A stretch of 64,000 nt of DNA, from the NCBI GenBank assembly GCA_003216295.1, contig QCJB01000003.1, forward strand, positions 1-64,000. Reading direction: 5' to 3'. Made by a program: the position numbers and the translations under genes. Positions 37,401 through 47,784 of the stretch are shown piece after piece. The notes beneath the pieces are model-generated. The model was not told the DNA's origin. It saw nothing but the letters and a program-made list of their open reading frames with translations, and searched no databases. This DNA comes from Prochlorococcus sp. AG-402-P16 (GTDB lineage: Bacteria > Cyanobacteriota > Cyanobacteriia > PCC-6307 > Cyanobiaceae). Numbering within the stretch: position 1 is the first letter of the stretch; each line of letters starts with the position of its first letter.

Positions 37401-38288
37401 TTATAAGTTACCAATTAACTTTTTAACTCCACCTAATATATCTTCCTGTGACATAAGAGATTCACCAACCAAAACAGCATCAGCCCCATAACTCTTAACT
37501 AAAGCCAAATCCTCGCGAGTAAATAAACCTGACTCGCTTACCAAAGTAATAGAATTTTCCTTGATTTGATTATCATATTTCTGAGCCAATTCCTTTGTAA
37601 CTTCAAGATCAGTTTTAAAACTCTTTAAATTTCTATTATTAATACCTATTAAATTAAATACATTAATATTAAATATTCGTTCAAGTTCTTCTGAGTCATG
37701 AACCTCTACTAATATTGTCAGACCCAAATGTTCAGCGACCTTAGATAAGTACTTTAAATCAGAATCAGTCAGAATTGCGGCTATCAAAAGTGCAGCATCA
37801 GCACCCGCAGCTCTTGCTTGGTAAAGCTGATAGGGGTAAAGAATAAAATCCTTACAAAGGATTGGGATTGTGATTTCCTTTCTAACTTCAACTAAGACAT
37901 CAAAACCACCTTGGAAGAATTTTTTATCTGTTAAGACTGATATGCAGTTAGCACCTCCCTCTTGATACATTTTACCTATCATTCTCGCGTTAAAGTCCTC
38001 TCTAATTATCCCTCTACTTGGACTAGCTTTTTTTATTTCTGAGATTAGTGCTGGTTTGGACTTACTATTTCTTAATGCATCTATAAAATTTTTTGTTTCT
38101 GGCAAATCCTTGATCTTTTTTTTTAAATCTTCAAGCGAAACTTTTTTTCTTGCAATCTCAACTTCTAGATGTTTTTCCCAAACAATTTCCTCCAAAATAT
38201 TTTTAGGTTTTGAATCTGGATGAGGGATTGCATACTCTAAATTAGCAACTTTTATACTTGGATTAGGAGGTCTTCTTCTGATTTCCAT
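37401..38288 (-). CDS. trpC: Indole-3-glycerol phosphate synthase
   Basis: Ring-closing step in tryptophan synthesis. TIM-barrel blocks are present: [60 protein letters not shown] and [13 protein letters not shown]. It ends with AVLVGESLM. The 295-aa length includes a ~30-residue N-terminal lead seen in cyanobacterial enzymes. Lies downstream of lpdA on the same strand with a 42-base gap. Confidence 0.95.
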   Translation of the reverse strand: MEIRRRPPNPSIKVANLEYAIPHPDSKPKNILEEIVWEKHLEVEIARKKVSLEDLKKKIKDLPETKNFIDALRNSKSKPALISEIKKASPSRGIIREDFNARMIGKMYQEGGANCISVLTDKKFFQGGFDVLVEVRKEITIPILCKDFILYPYQLYQARAAGADAALLIAAILTDSDLKYLSKVAEHLGLTILVEVHDSEELERIFNINVFNLIGINNRNLKSFKTDLEVTKELAQKYDNQIKENSITLVSESGLFTREDLALVKSYGADAVLVGESLMSQEDILGGVKKLIGNL

Positions 38289-38330
38289 AATTTAAATAAT
38301 TAATGATCTAAAAAATAAAATTTGATTTAA

Positions 38331-39773
38331 TTACCTCTTTATTTGTAAAGATGCCTGTTTATAGGCAACCTCTACAACTTCGCTTAATGTTGGATGAGTA
38401 TGAACTTCTTTTGCTAAGTCATTGACTCGTTGTCTTCTAGAAATTGCATTAGATACCTCTTGTATAAGATCAGCCGCATGTAGTCCATAAATATGAGCAC
38501 CAAGAACCTCTCCCGTCTCTTTATTAAAAATCAATTTCATAATTCCATCACTTTCTAATTCGGCCAAGGCCTTAGAGTTCGCTTTAAAATAACTTCTAAC
38601 AATTCCAAGTTCAAAGCCTTCTTTTTTCGCTAGATCTTTTGCTTCTTCTTCCGAAAGTCCAACGGAACTTATCTCAGGGTGAGTAAAAGTCGCTGCAGGA
38701 ATACTTCTGTAATCAATTTCTATTGCTTTTCCTAAAATATTTTCTACAGCAATACTCCCTTGTGCTGCAGCAGTATGGGCCAACATCAACTTACCCGTAA
38801 CATCTCCAACTGCCCATAGATTAGAGACTGGTTTTTCATTTACCAATACTCTCATCTGATCATCAATTGGAATAAAACCTCTCGATGTTTCAACTCCAAC
38901 AGATTGTAGATTTAGATTTTTAGTCGACGGTACTCGGCCTGTTGCAACCAGAACAGCGTCAACTTGTAACTCCTCAATCACTTCTCGACTCTTTGCATCT
39001 GTAAGCTCGACCTCAACGGGACAACCTGGCTTAACTTTAGTAGCGAACACTCCAGCTCTAGTTTCAATATCTCTTTTATCAATTAGGTTTCTTGAAGCAA
39101 TTTTCGTGATATCAGGGTCAAAAGTAGGCATTACTTTATCAAGAGCTTCAATCATGGTTACCTCACAACCTAAAGCTGTATAAATATCAGCGAATTCCAA
39201 ACCTATATAGCCACTACCAATTATTGCAATCCATCTTGGCAACCATTCTAAATTAATAGCCTCATCACTTGTAAAAACAGTTCGTCCATCAATTTCAATT
39301 CCAGGCGGTACGAAAGGGTCTGAGCCTGTAGCCAAGATAATATCTCTAGCGGAAAAAATTCTATCAACTCCATTAGTTTCTCTTAAACCGACCTTTTGAT
39401 TGCCTTCTAAACGACCTTCGCCTCTAAGTATCTCAACTCCCGATCTTTCTAATGTTTTAGTTAGATTTTTTCGAATTGTCTCAACTAAGTTTTTTGCATG
39501 TTCGGCAATTTTTTTACGTTCAAATCTAACCGGTGCAGAATGTATACCAAATTCAGCAAGATGAGGAACATTTGCAAGCTCACGAACTTTGCCACTAGCT
39601 GCAAGTAATGCTTTAGAGGGGACACAGCCTCTGTTGACACAAGTTCCACCCATATCTCTTGATTCGACAATCGCCACTTTCAAGCCAGCCTCTGCTGCAT
39701 GCTTAGCAGCATCAAAACCTCCATATCCAGCTCCGACAACAATTAAGTCAAAGTCAAAAGAAATTTCACTCAC
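38331..39773 (-). CDS. lpdA: Dihydrolipoamide dehydrogenase (E3)
   Basis: FAD flavoprotein that reoxidises dihydrolipoamide in the pyruvate dehydrogenase and glycine cleavage complexes. VVGAGYGGFDAAKHAAEAG binds FAD. The redox disulfide is Cys45-Cys50 in GGTCVNRGC. The NAD site is IIGSGYIGLEFADI. The C-terminal interface ends with HTHPTLSEVVEVAYKQA. 480 aa. The start overlaps the stop of the SpoU gene by four bases, so they are coupled. Confidence 0.95.
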   Translation of the reverse strand: MSEISFDFDLIVVGAGYGGFDAAKHAAEAGLKVAIVESRDMGGTCVNRGCVPSKALLAASGKVRELANVPHLAEFGIHSAPVRFERKKIAEHAKNLVETIRKNLTKTLERSGVEILRGEGRLEGNQKVGLRETNGVDRIFSARDIILATGSDPFVPPGIEIDGRTVFTSDEAINLEWLPRWIAIIGSGYIGLEFADIYTALGCEVTMIEALDKVMPTFDPDITKIASRNLIDKRDIETRAGVFATKVKPGCPVEVELTDAKSREVIEELQVDAVLVATGRVPSTKNLNLQSVGVETSRGFIPIDDQMRVLVNEKPVSNLWAVGDVTGKLMLAHTAAAQGSIAVENILGKAIEIDYRSIPAATFTHPEISSVGLSEEEAKDLAKKEGFELGIVRSYFKANSKALAELESDGIMKLIFNKETGEVLGAHIYGLHAADLIQEVSNAISRRQRVNDLAKEVHTHPTLSEVVEVAYKQASLQIKR

Positions 39774-40606
39774 GGTTTTTTTTGGATACCCTTAACCATT
39801 TTTACTCTTTGTCGCTCCAACAAGAGAGGAACTGCCGCAGATGCCACATTTAGTGAATCAACTAATGAGCTATGAGGCAACGTAACAAAGTCTGAACAAC
39901 AGGCTTCAATTGATGAATGAACACCTGAGCCTTCATTACCAAGAACCAATACAGTAGGGAGATCCCAGTCTAATTCCCAATAAGGTTTCACTTTCTTATC
40001 AGTACTTTTATTCGGTGAAATTGTTCCTACTACTTGGTAATTATCATCAATTGCAATATTGAGTTTTGAAACAAGCATTTCAATACTTGAAGAAGATGAA
40101 TCTCCAATCCGTTCAAAAGGTAAATGAAGAACTGAGCCAGCTGAGGATCTTAAAACCTTTTGATTTAGGGGATCTGCTCCAGAAGCTAACCAAATAACTT
40201 CATATTCAGCAGCAAGGGCTGATCGGAATAAATTACCCATATTGCCAGGATCTTGAATTCTATCTAAAGCCAGGATATGTTTTGGGGCTTTTCCCGGTTT
40301 TGGTAATCCTGGCATTGGGAATATCGCTGCGACACCATCAGGTGTCACTGTTGACAAAGATGCTTCTAAAACGTTCTTAGTTACTAGTGTTAATAAAGAT
40401 CTTGAAGCTATTTTTTTTAAAACTTCCTCATGCTCATAACACCATTCAGGAGTTGCAATAACTTCTTTTGGAAAAAAATTTGTTTTCAAAGCCTCTTCTA
40501 ACAAATGAGACCCCTCAAGCAAAAGAGAAGAATGCTCTTCACGTCCAGTTTTTTTCAAAAGGCTCCTAAATTTCCTAACCAAAGGGTTCCTTTTACTTGT
40601 AATCAA
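39770..40606 (-). CDS. SpoU/TrmH family RNA 2'-O-methyltransferase
   Basis: SPOUT-class RNA methylase, 278 aa. The N-terminal substrate-binding domain begins MITSKRNPLVRKFRSLLKK. The catalytic domain has DRIQDPGNMGNLFRSALAAE, then VLVLGNEGSGV and LPHSSLVDSLNVASAAVPLL, the three family motifs. The target, tRNA or 23S rRNA, cannot be assigned. Overlaps lpdA by ATGA. Confidence 0.92.
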   Translation of the reverse strand: MITSKRNPLVRKFRSLLKKTGREEHSSLLLEGSHLLEEALKTNFFPKEVIATPEWCYEHEEVLKKIASRSLLTLVTKNVLEASLSTVTPDGVAAIFPMPGLPKPGKAPKHILALDRIQDPGNMGNLFRSALAAEYEVIWLASGADPLNQKVLRSSAGSVLHLPFERIGDSSSSSIEMLVSKLNIAIDDNYQVVGTISPNKSTDKKVKPYWELDWDLPTVLVLGNEGSGVHSSIEACCSDFVTLPHSSLVDSLNVASAAVPLLLERQRVKMVKGIQKKP

Positions 40607-40849
40607 TGGCGAAAATGAATTATTAATTTTCCAACCTCAAATTATTTGAGTTTTTAAAAGCAGAAAAGTTTCCTGCATTGAAATAAACATTGAATTTTCT
40701 TATTAAATTCAATAAAAACTATATTAAAAATTTTATTCAAACTTTTAACATTATCAATATTTAATTTGAACCCATCAATTTTCAATAAGGTTGACTGGAC
40801 TATTTGAAATCCACTTGGCATTATGGCTGGGTAAGCAGTCCGCTCCAAT

Positions 40850-42226
40850 ATGAGTAGTGTGGCGACAATTAAAAGGAATATTTTTCCGCCACATCTGGAG
40901 GTGAAAGGAGGGCGTCCGCTTAGTGGGGTCTTAAAAGTTAGTGGGGCAAAAAATTCTTCGCTAGCTTTAATGGCTGCGTCTCTTCTTACGAAAGAAAAAC
41001 TCCTGATTAAAAATGTCCCACAACTTACGGACATTGAAGTCATGTCAGAGATTCTCCGTAATTTGGGCGCAAAGTTAACTAAAACAAATAATTCTATCGA
41101 GATTAATTCAGAGTCCATTCATAACGCTGAATTACCCTATCAACTAGTTCATAGATTGAGAGCAAGCTTTTTCTGTGTTGGCCCCTTACTTACAAGATTT
41201 GGAGAAGCAAAAATCCCTTTACCCGGTGGCTGCAATATTGGAGCAAGACCTATTGATGAACATATCAATGGTCTAAAAGCTTTAGGATCGGAAGTTGAAG
41301 TTATAAATGATGTTGTAAAAGCTCAAGTTTCAACCAAAGACAAAAGATTACGTGGCGCAAATATTACTCTTAAATATCCCAGCGTTGGAGCTACGGAAAC
41401 CATCTTGATGGCTTCTTGCTTAGCATTAGGCAGAACAACAATATCCAATCCCGCTAGAGAGCCAGAGATACAGGATCTCGCGAAAATGCTTAATTTAATG
41501 GGAGCAAAGGTTTTTGGAGCTGGAACGAAAAAAATCACAATCCTTGGAGTGGAATCTTTAAGCGGGACTTCTCATTGTGTTATACCCGACAGGATAGAAG
41601 CAGGAACTTTTCTTATTGCTGCAGCAATAACACGCTCGCCTCTCATTATTGGTCCAGTAATCCCAAATCATTTGAGCGCTGTTATTTCAAAATTAAAAGA
41701 ATGTGGCTGTTCAATATCTCAACATGGGAATCATCATTTAAAAATCATTCCAAGAGAAATTTCAGGAGTTGATATAATCACAAGTCCATTCCCTGGCTTT
41801 CCAACTGATCTTCAGGCTCCATTTATGTCATTAATGGCCACCGCTAAAGGTTCAAGCAAAATTAAAGAAAGAGTTTTTGAGAAAAGAATGCAACATGTTT
41901 TAGAGCTAAATAAAATGGGCGCCTGTATTTATCTAGAAAACAATACTGCTCATATAAAAGGAGTAAAAGAACTTGTAGGTTCAAATGTAGAGGGAGGAGA
42001 TTTACGTTCTTCTGCTGCCATTATCCTTGCATGTCTCTCTGCCAAAGGAAATAGTATTTTTACGGGCCTCGAGCACTTAGATAGAGGCTATGAAAAATTA
42101 GAAGAAAAATTAACTAATGCAGGTTCTATTATTTCTAGAAAATTTGATCAAACAACATCTCAAAGTTCTTTCACTAACAAAATAATTAATGAAGACAATA
42201 TTGATACTCAAAAAAATGCTGCTTAG
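40850..42226 (+). CDS. murA: UDP-N-acetylglucosamine 1-carboxyvinyltransferase
   Basis: First committed step of peptidoglycan synthesis. [10 protein letters not shown] gives the conserved Lys34-Asn35. The fosfomycin-reactive Cys128 is in [14 protein letters not shown]. Later blocks include [31 protein letters not shown] and [15 protein letters not shown]. Ends with a ~25-residue polar tail. 458 aa. Followed by tRNA-Leu and argD. Confidence 0.95.
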   Translation: MSSVATIKRNIFPPHLEVKGGRPLSGVLKVSGAKNSSLALMAASLLTKEKLLIKNVPQLTDIEVMSEILRNLGAKLTKTNNSIEINSESIHNAELPYQLVHRLRASFFCVGPLLTRFGEAKIPLPGGCNIGARPIDEHINGLKALGSEVEVINDVVKAQVSTKDKRLRGANITLKYPSVGATETILMASCLALGRTTISNPAREPEIQDLAKMLNLMGAKVFGAGTKKITILGVESLSGTSHCVIPDRIEAGTFLIAAAITRSPLIIGPVIPNHLSAVISKLKECGCSISQHGNHHLKIIPREISGVDIITSPFPGFPTDLQAPFMSLMATAKGSSKIKERVFEKRMQHVLELNKMGACIYLENNTAHIKGVKELVGSNVEGGDLRSSAAIILACLSAKGNSIFTGLEHLDRGYEKLEEKLTNAGSIISRKFDQTTSQSSFTNKIINEDNIDTQKNAA

Positions 42227-42265
42227 TTTCATATTTTTGCTAGTTTTGACATAAAATAAACCTAT

Positions 42266-42347
42266 GGGAGCGTGGTGGAATTGGTAGACGCACCGCACTC
42301 AAAATGCGGCACCTTCGGGTTTGTCGGTTCAAGTCCGACCGCTCCCA
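42266..42347 (+). tRNA. tRNA-Leu (anticodon CAA)
   Basis: The acceptor arms GGGAGCG and CGCTCCC pair fully. The anticodon stem CCGCA/TGCGG encloses the loop CTCAAAA, giving anticodon CAA. A long variable arm (CACCTTCGGGTTTG region) and the T-loop GGTTCAAGTCC mark a class II leucine tRNA. CCA is not fully encoded. It ends nine bases before argD. Confidence 0.96.
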
Positions 42348-42355
42348 CTTCATTG

Positions 42356-43537
42356 ATGAAAACTTACAATCGTTTTCCCTTAGACCTCGTTAGGGGTAAA
42401 GGCTCATGGGTGTGGGACAAAAAAGGTAGGAAATTTCTTGATGCTGTGGCAGGCATTGCAACTTGTTCACTAGGCCACAGTGATAAAGCATTAATCAAAT
42501 CCTTATCAAAACAATTAAAAAGACTTCAACATGTATCTAACCTTTACGGGATACCAGAGCAAGAAGAATTAGCTCAATGGTTAACTTCACAAAGTTTTGC
42601 CAAGAGTGTCTTTTTCTGTAATAGCGGTGCAGAAGCAAACGAAGCTGCAATTAAATTGGCAAGAAAATATGGGCATATTGAACGTAATATCGACAATCCA
42701 GTCATTCTTTGCTCAAATGAAAGCTTTCACGGAAGAACACTCGCGGCTGTAAGTGCTACAGGCCAACCGAAATACCACAGAGGTTTCGAGCCAATGGTTC
42801 AGGGATTTCAGTTTTTTTCTTATAACGACAGTGAATCTTTTGAAAATCTATTTGATGATTTAGAAAAAACAGGTCCACAAATTGCAGCTGTATTTATTGA
42901 ACCTATACAAGGTGAGGGAGGAATAAATATTGGAAAAAAATCATTTTTTGAGCTCTTAAGAAAAAAATGTACCCACAGCAATATTTTATTGATATTTGAC
43001 GAAGTCCAAACTGGAATGGGAAGAACAGGTACTCTTTGGGGATATGAACAACTAGGTATTGAACCTGATGTTTTCACACTAGCCAAAGGGCTTGGTGGAG
43101 GTCATGCCATTGGAGCGCTATTGGTTAATCAATTGGCTGATGTCTTTCAGCCCGGTGATCATGCCAGCACTTTTGGAGGGAATCCTTTCGCTTGCAGAGC
43201 AGCTCTAACCGTTGGGAAAGAAATACAAAAGAGAGACCTTCTAAATAAAGTCACCGATAGAGGTGATCAATTAAAAGAAGGATTAATTAAACTTTCAAAT
43301 AAATATTCAGACATATTTATTTCCACTCGAGGCGTTGGGCTTATTCAAGGTCTCGTTATAAAAGACAATATCAAAATAACATCTCTTGATATTGTCAAAT
43401 CGGCCTTAGAAGAGAAGCTACTTCTAGTATCAGCTGGTGTAAAAGTATTAAGGATAGTCCCTCCTTTAACTATTACAAAAAAAGAAATCAACGAGCTTTT
43501 ATCGAGACTAGACAAATGTCTGATGAAACTTTCATAG
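42356..43537 (+). CDS. argD: Acetylornithine aminotransferase
   Basis: PLP enzyme of arginine synthesis, 393 aa. The start is the ATG at 42356; the open frame extends back through the tRNA-Leu gene, which is not coding. FFCNSGAEANEAAIKLARK binds the phosphate, LIFDEVQTGMGRTG carries the PLP Asp, and TLAKGLGGGHAIGALL the Schiff-base Lys. HASTFGGNPFACRAA follows. It overlaps folC by 22 bases. Confidence 0.95.
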   Translation: MKTYNRFPLDLVRGKGSWVWDKKGRKFLDAVAGIATCSLGHSDKALIKSLSKQLKRLQHVSNLYGIPEQEELAQWLTSQSFAKSVFFCNSGAEANEAAIKLARKYGHIERNIDNPVILCSNESFHGRTLAAVSATGQPKYHRGFEPMVQGFQFFSYNDSESFENLFDDLEKTGPQIAAVFIEPIQGEGGINIGKKSFFELLRKKCTHSNILLIFDEVQTGMGRTGTLWGYEQLGIEPDVFTLAKGLGGGHAIGALLVNQLADVFQPGDHASTFGGNPFACRAALTVGKEIQKRDLLNKVTDRGDQLKEGLIKLSNKYSDIFISTRGVGLIQGLVIKDNIKITSLDIVKSALEEKLLLVSAGVKVLRIVPPLTITKKEINELLSRLDKCLMKLS

Positions 43538-44754
43538 CACAATCAAATTTCATTTTTGAAAGCAAGAGCAAAGAATATAAAGATATGAATCTGGGCATAG
43601 ATCGTATGTCATTGGCTATTAATGCCATGGGAGATCCCTGCAAAGAAACACCTGCTATTCACATAGCAGGAACAAATGGGAAAGGCTCTATTGGCGCTTT
43701 TATTAATAGTGTTCTTAGCTTAGTAAATATCAAAACCGGGGTTACCACTTCTCCCCATTTAGTTGATTGGGTCGAGAGAATATGTATCAACAAGACTCCG
43801 ATATCAAAAGAAGAATTTCAATCATTAAGCCTATCTCTTTCTCCAATTGCAAAAAAATATAGCTTGACTCCTTTTGAATGTGTTATTGCAATAGCACTTA
43901 AATATTTTACTTTAAGGGAAGTTGAACTTCTGATCCTTGAAGTAGGGCTTGGAGGGAGACTTGATGCAACAACCGCACATCAATATAGACCTATTATTGC
44001 ATTTGGAGCTATTGGGCTTGATCATTGTGAATACTTAGGCAATAGTCTAGAAAAAGTAGCTATTGAGAAAGCAGCTGTAATAACTACAAAGAGTACTATC
44101 ATTACAGCAACTCAACACAATATTGTAAAAAGAGTTTTCGAAGAGACTGCCAAGAGGAAACAAGCAGTCATTCATTGGGTAGATCCAATTCCATCAGACT
44201 GGGAACTCGGCCTATCAGGAGCGATACAGAAAGAAAATGCAGCAGTAGCCAAAGGGGTTATTGAATCCTTAAAGAATATTGGATGGAATATTTCTGAAGG
44301 ACAACTTCGAGAAGGCTTATCTCTTGCTAAATGGCCTGGAAGACTTCAAACAACAAAATGGGAAGGGATGCCCATAGTTGTTGATGGTGCACATAATCCT
44401 CACGCGGCTAAGCAATTATCAATTGAAAGAAACGCATGGACTAATCAAGAAAGTGGAATTATTTGGATACTAGGTATTCAAAAAAGAAAAGACATAATAG
44501 GCATTTTGCATAAGCTAATTAGAGAGAAAGATTTAGCTTGGATAGTTCCTGTCCCAGGCCAAAAAAGCTGGTCAAAAGATCATATTTTAAGTTTTTGCCC
44601 TGAATATAAAGACCAAATCAAAGAAGCCTTTAGTGTAGAAGAAGTTTTGTCAATACTTAAAAAACAACATAGATGGCCATCCCCACCACCTATCATTTCA
44701 GGATCGCTATATTTAATAGGTGACCTTTTTCAAAGGAAAATATTGACAAGTTAA
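43516..44754 (+). CDS. folC: Folylpolyglutamate synthase (possibly also dihydrofolate synthase)
   Basis: Adds glutamate to folates. The P-loop is HIAGTNGKGSIGAFI. The omega-loop region is TSPHLVDWVERI, and LILEVGLGGRLDATTA and GLDHCEYLG follow. VVDGAHNPHAAKQL is the C-terminal signature. 412 aa. The ATG start lies inside the end of argD (22-base overlap), so expression is coupled. Confidence 0.93.
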   Translation: MSDETFIAQSNFIFESKSKEYKDMNLGIDRMSLAINAMGDPCKETPAIHIAGTNGKGSIGAFINSVLSLVNIKTGVTTSPHLVDWVERICINKTPISKEEFQSLSLSLSPIAKKYSLTPFECVIAIALKYFTLREVELLILEVGLGGRLDATTAHQYRPIIAFGAIGLDHCEYLGNSLEKVAIEKAAVITTKSTIITATQHNIVKRVFEETAKRKQAVIHWVDPIPSDWELGLSGAIQKENAAVAKGVIESLKNIGWNISEGQLREGLSLAKWPGRLQTTKWEGMPIVVDGAHNPHAAKQLSIERNAWTNQESGIIWILGIQKRKDIIGILHKLIREKDLAWIVPVPGQKSWSKDHILSFCPEYKDQIKEAFSVEEVLSILKKQHRWPSPPPIISGSLYLIGDLFQRKILTS

Positions 44755-44779
44755 ATTGTTTTTAAATATAGCAATTAAC

Positions 44780-46132
44780 TCAATTGACTTTTAGATTCCA
44801 CCCTTTGAGTTTGCCTGGATTGAGAATCCCTTTTGGATCATAGTTACTCTTAGCTTGCACTTGATCAGAATCAATTACACCTAGGCCTCCATCTTCAACA
44901 GTGATTGTATGCGGATTAAAAATCACTGCACCAAGCTCTCTGCATTGACTGATTAATTGATTCATGGCTTCTTCACCTTGCCACTTAACAAGAGGAAGTG
45001 AAGCTAATCTTTGAACTCCATTTTGACGTACACATTCCAAATGCCATAAAAGATTTGATCCCCACACGGATTTCAATTTTTTCATCATTTCTAACTCTGG
45101 CTGAGGAAGAAGCATTTGCAAATATGTCCAACTAGGATCAATGCCACGCATATGTAAAGTCGTATGGTTCCAAGAAAGCTCTCGAAGACCTATCCCTGCC
45201 TTAAGATTTTCTGGACCTAAGTCATCAAAATCTGCGCCAGCCGATTTCGCAAGTCTCTCAATGGTACTAACACCGTCAGGTGCGACCAAAAGTAAAATTC
45301 TATGTTTGTTTGAAGACTTGCCAGACCCAGAGGGAAGACAACTAACAATTTCTTTCTCTAACAAAGTTCCCAAATAAAGCTCCAGTGCTGCACAACTAAA
45401 TTTGCTTAACAAGTCAACCGCCTGATCCAAATCAAAACAGTCCACTACTATTTGTTGCCATTCAACATATGGTGCGGTTGTTAATGTCAATGCAGTAATA
45501 ATTCCGTTAGTTCCATAAGCATGATTTAAAGCTTCAGAATTGTTTGCATTCAATTCTAGTTTTCTTGGTGAATCCTCAGTCGTTATCACTTCTAAGGCCG
45601 TCAAATGCCCAGGATCTCTAAGAAAGCCCCAGCGAACGGATCCTATCCCACCTGAACCGCCAGCAATAAAGCCACCAATGGAAGCGCTTCTCCATGTACT
45701 CGGAAGCAACCGTAACTGACGACCATGTTTAATTAACTCATCATTAATATCTCTAAGCAAACAACCAGATTCTACTGTGACTTCACCTGATTTTGAATCG
45801 AAATTTCTAATTTTCCGAAGACCAGACATAACCATAACTACTCCACCATTAAGTGGAACACATTGACCATAATTCCCTGTTCCAGAGCCTCTAAGGGTCA
45901 AAGGAGTTGAATACTTATTACACATTTGAGCCACAACAATAATTGCATCTACTGAAAGCGCTCGAACGACTATGTCAGCCAAACAATCTTTTAATTCATT
46001 AGTCAATATCGGTGAATAATCAAAGAAATCTTTAGAGAACCTTTTTAAATCACTAGTTTTTTGATAGATTTCTAGATCAGGTACTGATTTTAGTTCACTT
46101 AAAAGCAACTCTACTTTCTCTTTATTAGTCAT
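44780..46132 (-). CDS. FAD-linked oxidase (GlcD/BBE-type FAD-binding)
   Basis: A 450-aa FAD/FMN-containing dehydrogenase of the glycolate-oxidase GlcD superfamily. The FAD-binding PCMH domain shows LTLRGSGTGNYGQCVPLNGG and RLLPSTWRSASIGGFIAGGS followed by GGIGSVRWG. The C-terminal end ANYDPKG-like element (KSNYDPKGILNPGKLKGW) is the family's usual ending. Substrate unknown. The start overlaps the amidohydrolase stop by ATGA, so the pair is one operon; a joint role in a heterocyclic or hydroxyacid catabolic step is inference. Confidence 0.85.
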   Translation of the reverse strand: MTNKEKVELLLSELKSVPDLEIYQKTSDLKRFSKDFFDYSPILTNELKDCLADIVVRALSVDAIIVVAQMCNKYSTPLTLRGSGTGNYGQCVPLNGGVVMVMSGLRKIRNFDSKSGEVTVESGCLLRDINDELIKHGRQLRLLPSTWRSASIGGFIAGGSGGIGSVRWGFLRDPGHLTALEVITTEDSPRKLELNANNSEALNHAYGTNGIITALTLTTAPYVEWQQIVVDCFDLDQAVDLLSKFSCAALELYLGTLLEKEIVSCLPSGSGKSSNKHRILLLVAPDGVSTIERLAKSAGADFDDLGPENLKAGIGLRELSWNHTTLHMRGIDPSWTYLQMLLPQPELEMMKKLKSVWGSNLLWHLECVRQNGVQRLASLPLVKWQGEEAMNQLISQCRELGAVIFNPHTITVEDGGLGVIDSDQVQAKSNYDPKGILNPGKLKGWNLKVN

Positions 46133-47445
46133 GGATGAGAATTGTTGGATGTTAAATTTTTGTTTTTAGGCAATTCATTTAAGAATTCGCCATTAACTAC
46201 TACTCTTCTTTTAGGTCTATCAGACAAAGCTTTTACCCAACTATTTGAATCTAACAAAATAAAATCGGCAGGACTTCCCTTTTGAAAAAGTCCATCCCAT
46301 TGAAGGTTAAGCACTTGTGCTGCAGACGAGGTAAAAGGAGAAAGGCCCAATCTGTTCCACGGAGATAAATGAGCAATTGGCATGGAAAAAGCCATTAAAT
46401 TTATTGGATCAAAATTAGATAAAGGAAACCATGCATCATTTACATTGTCTCTTCCAACGGATACAACGACACCAGCCTTTTGAAGTTGAAATATTGGAGC
46501 CAGTGGTCTTTTAATTAAAGTGGACCGATCTTTTCTTCCAAGAAGCCAAGAATTAGTTAGTGGTAAAGCAACAACTTTTAATTTGTTTTTAGCCATTTTT
46601 TTTGCCAAATGTGAAATCGCCTTTTCTCTTAGCAATCCCATGCTGCTTAAATGACTACAAGTTATTGATATCTCATTTTGAACTTGATCTAATACCTCCA
46701 GAAGTAATTTCAACCCTCCAGCCGAGCAAGACTGAGACTCATCAATATGTAGATCGATATCACATTTTAATCTATTGGCGAGTTGAACTAAATGTAATAA
46801 GGACTTAAAAGTCTTCCTCTTGTTAAAAGGAGGAGCAATGACCCCACCTAAAAGATCTCCATTGGAAGCAACTCTTTGAGCTAAAAGCTCTCCTTCATAA
46901 GTTTGCCAAAAATCCAATGGAACCAAAGCTACGAACTGTAAGAAAATTTTCTCTTGCCATTTTTTTCTAACATTCTCCAACAGATCCCAATCTCTCATTG
47001 CAGTTTTCCCAAAACTATCAATATGCGATCTAATTGCCCTTATCCCATTCACAAGAGCTAAATCAAGAGACTTTTCAACGCTGAAAATCAATTCATCATT
47101 GGACCTCAATTCATATTCACTAAGATTTGCTGCTAAGGCTTCTTGGTAAGTACCCTTCAAATTATGTGAACGAGACCATGAGAATGCTTTATCTATATGT
47201 GCATGAGTTTCGGCAAATCTTGGAAGAAGGATTTCCTCAGGAACTTTAGGTGTTTCTTTTAAACCCTTAATTGAGGTAATCGTGCCATCCTTCCACTCAA
47301 GTTGAATAGAGGACAAGCCTTCATGATCAATTGATGTTCCTAATACATCCTGTCCATTGCCAATCAAACATCTTGGAACAAGAACATCTATGCGCCCAGA
47401 CTTTGGAGGACTTGCAATCAATTCAACATTCTTTGCGAAATTCAC
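46129..47445 (-). CDS. Cytosine deaminase-like amidohydrolase
   Basis: A 438-aa metal-dependent hydrolase close in pattern to CodA. Metal ligands are visible in order: LPRFAETHAHIDKAFSW, IRSHIDSFG, IDLHIDESQS, ITCSHLSSMG and VSVGRDNVNDAWFPL. The C-terminus returns to a beta-sandwich (GSPADFILLDSNSW). Deamination of a pyrimidine or related ring is likely but the real substrate is unknown. Translationally coupled to the FAD oxidase. Confidence 0.84.
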   Translation of the reverse strand: MNFAKNVELIASPPKSGRIDVLVPRCLIGNGQDVLGTSIDHEGLSSIQLEWKDGTITSIKGLKETPKVPEEILLPRFAETHAHIDKAFSWSRSHNLKGTYQEALAANLSEYELRSNDELIFSVEKSLDLALVNGIRAIRSHIDSFGKTAMRDWDLLENVRKKWQEKIFLQFVALVPLDFWQTYEGELLAQRVASNGDLLGGVIAPPFNKRKTFKSLLHLVQLANRLKCDIDLHIDESQSCSAGGLKLLLEVLDQVQNEISITCSHLSSMGLLREKAISHLAKKMAKNKLKVVALPLTNSWLLGRKDRSTLIKRPLAPIFQLQKAGVVVSVGRDNVNDAWFPLSNFDPINLMAFSMPIAHLSPWNRLGLSPFTSSAAQVLNLQWDGLFQKGSPADFILLDSNSWVKALSDRPKRRVVVNGEFLNELPKNKNLTSNNSHP

Positions 47446-47649
47446 TTTTGAATAGATTTCATTCCCGTGCTTTTATTAATCGGGATATAACTCCAGAGTA
47501 ACTTCAATACCTGTCAATTGCGTTGTGATCAAAATATAAAAAGTTAAAAATTTAATCCTTAATTATCTACAATGTCATCAAGCTAATTTTTTACCAAAAT
47601 CATTTTGAAATATCAAAATGACAAATCATTGGTAGATTAAAAGCACAAG

Positions 47650-47722
47650 GCGGGCGTCGCCAAGTGGTTAAGGCAGCGGCTTGTGGCGCCGCTATTCGGG
47701 GGTTCGAATCCCCTCGCTCGCC
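47650..47722 (+). tRNA. tRNA-His (anticodon GTG)
   Basis: The acceptor arms GCGGGCG and CGCTCGC pair, and the extra G(-1) at 47649 opposite C73 at 47722 is encoded, the identity mark of histidine tRNA. The anticodon stem GCGGC/GCCGC holds TTGTGGC, giving GTG. T-loop GGTTCGAATCC is intact. Upstream of miaB. Confidence 0.96.
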
Positions 47723-47784
47723 CTTGAACATTCTCTGGAATTAATCTCAAAAATCTTTTTTCCTAAGGAAACAATAAATCTTCG

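Noticed and set aside
40654-41118. Minus-strand ORF of 154 aa
   Set aside because: Mostly antisense to the murA N-terminus; the rest is AT-rich intergenic sequence.
42272-42355. N-terminal extension of argD
   Set aside because: These bases are the tRNA-Leu gene; argD starts at 42356.
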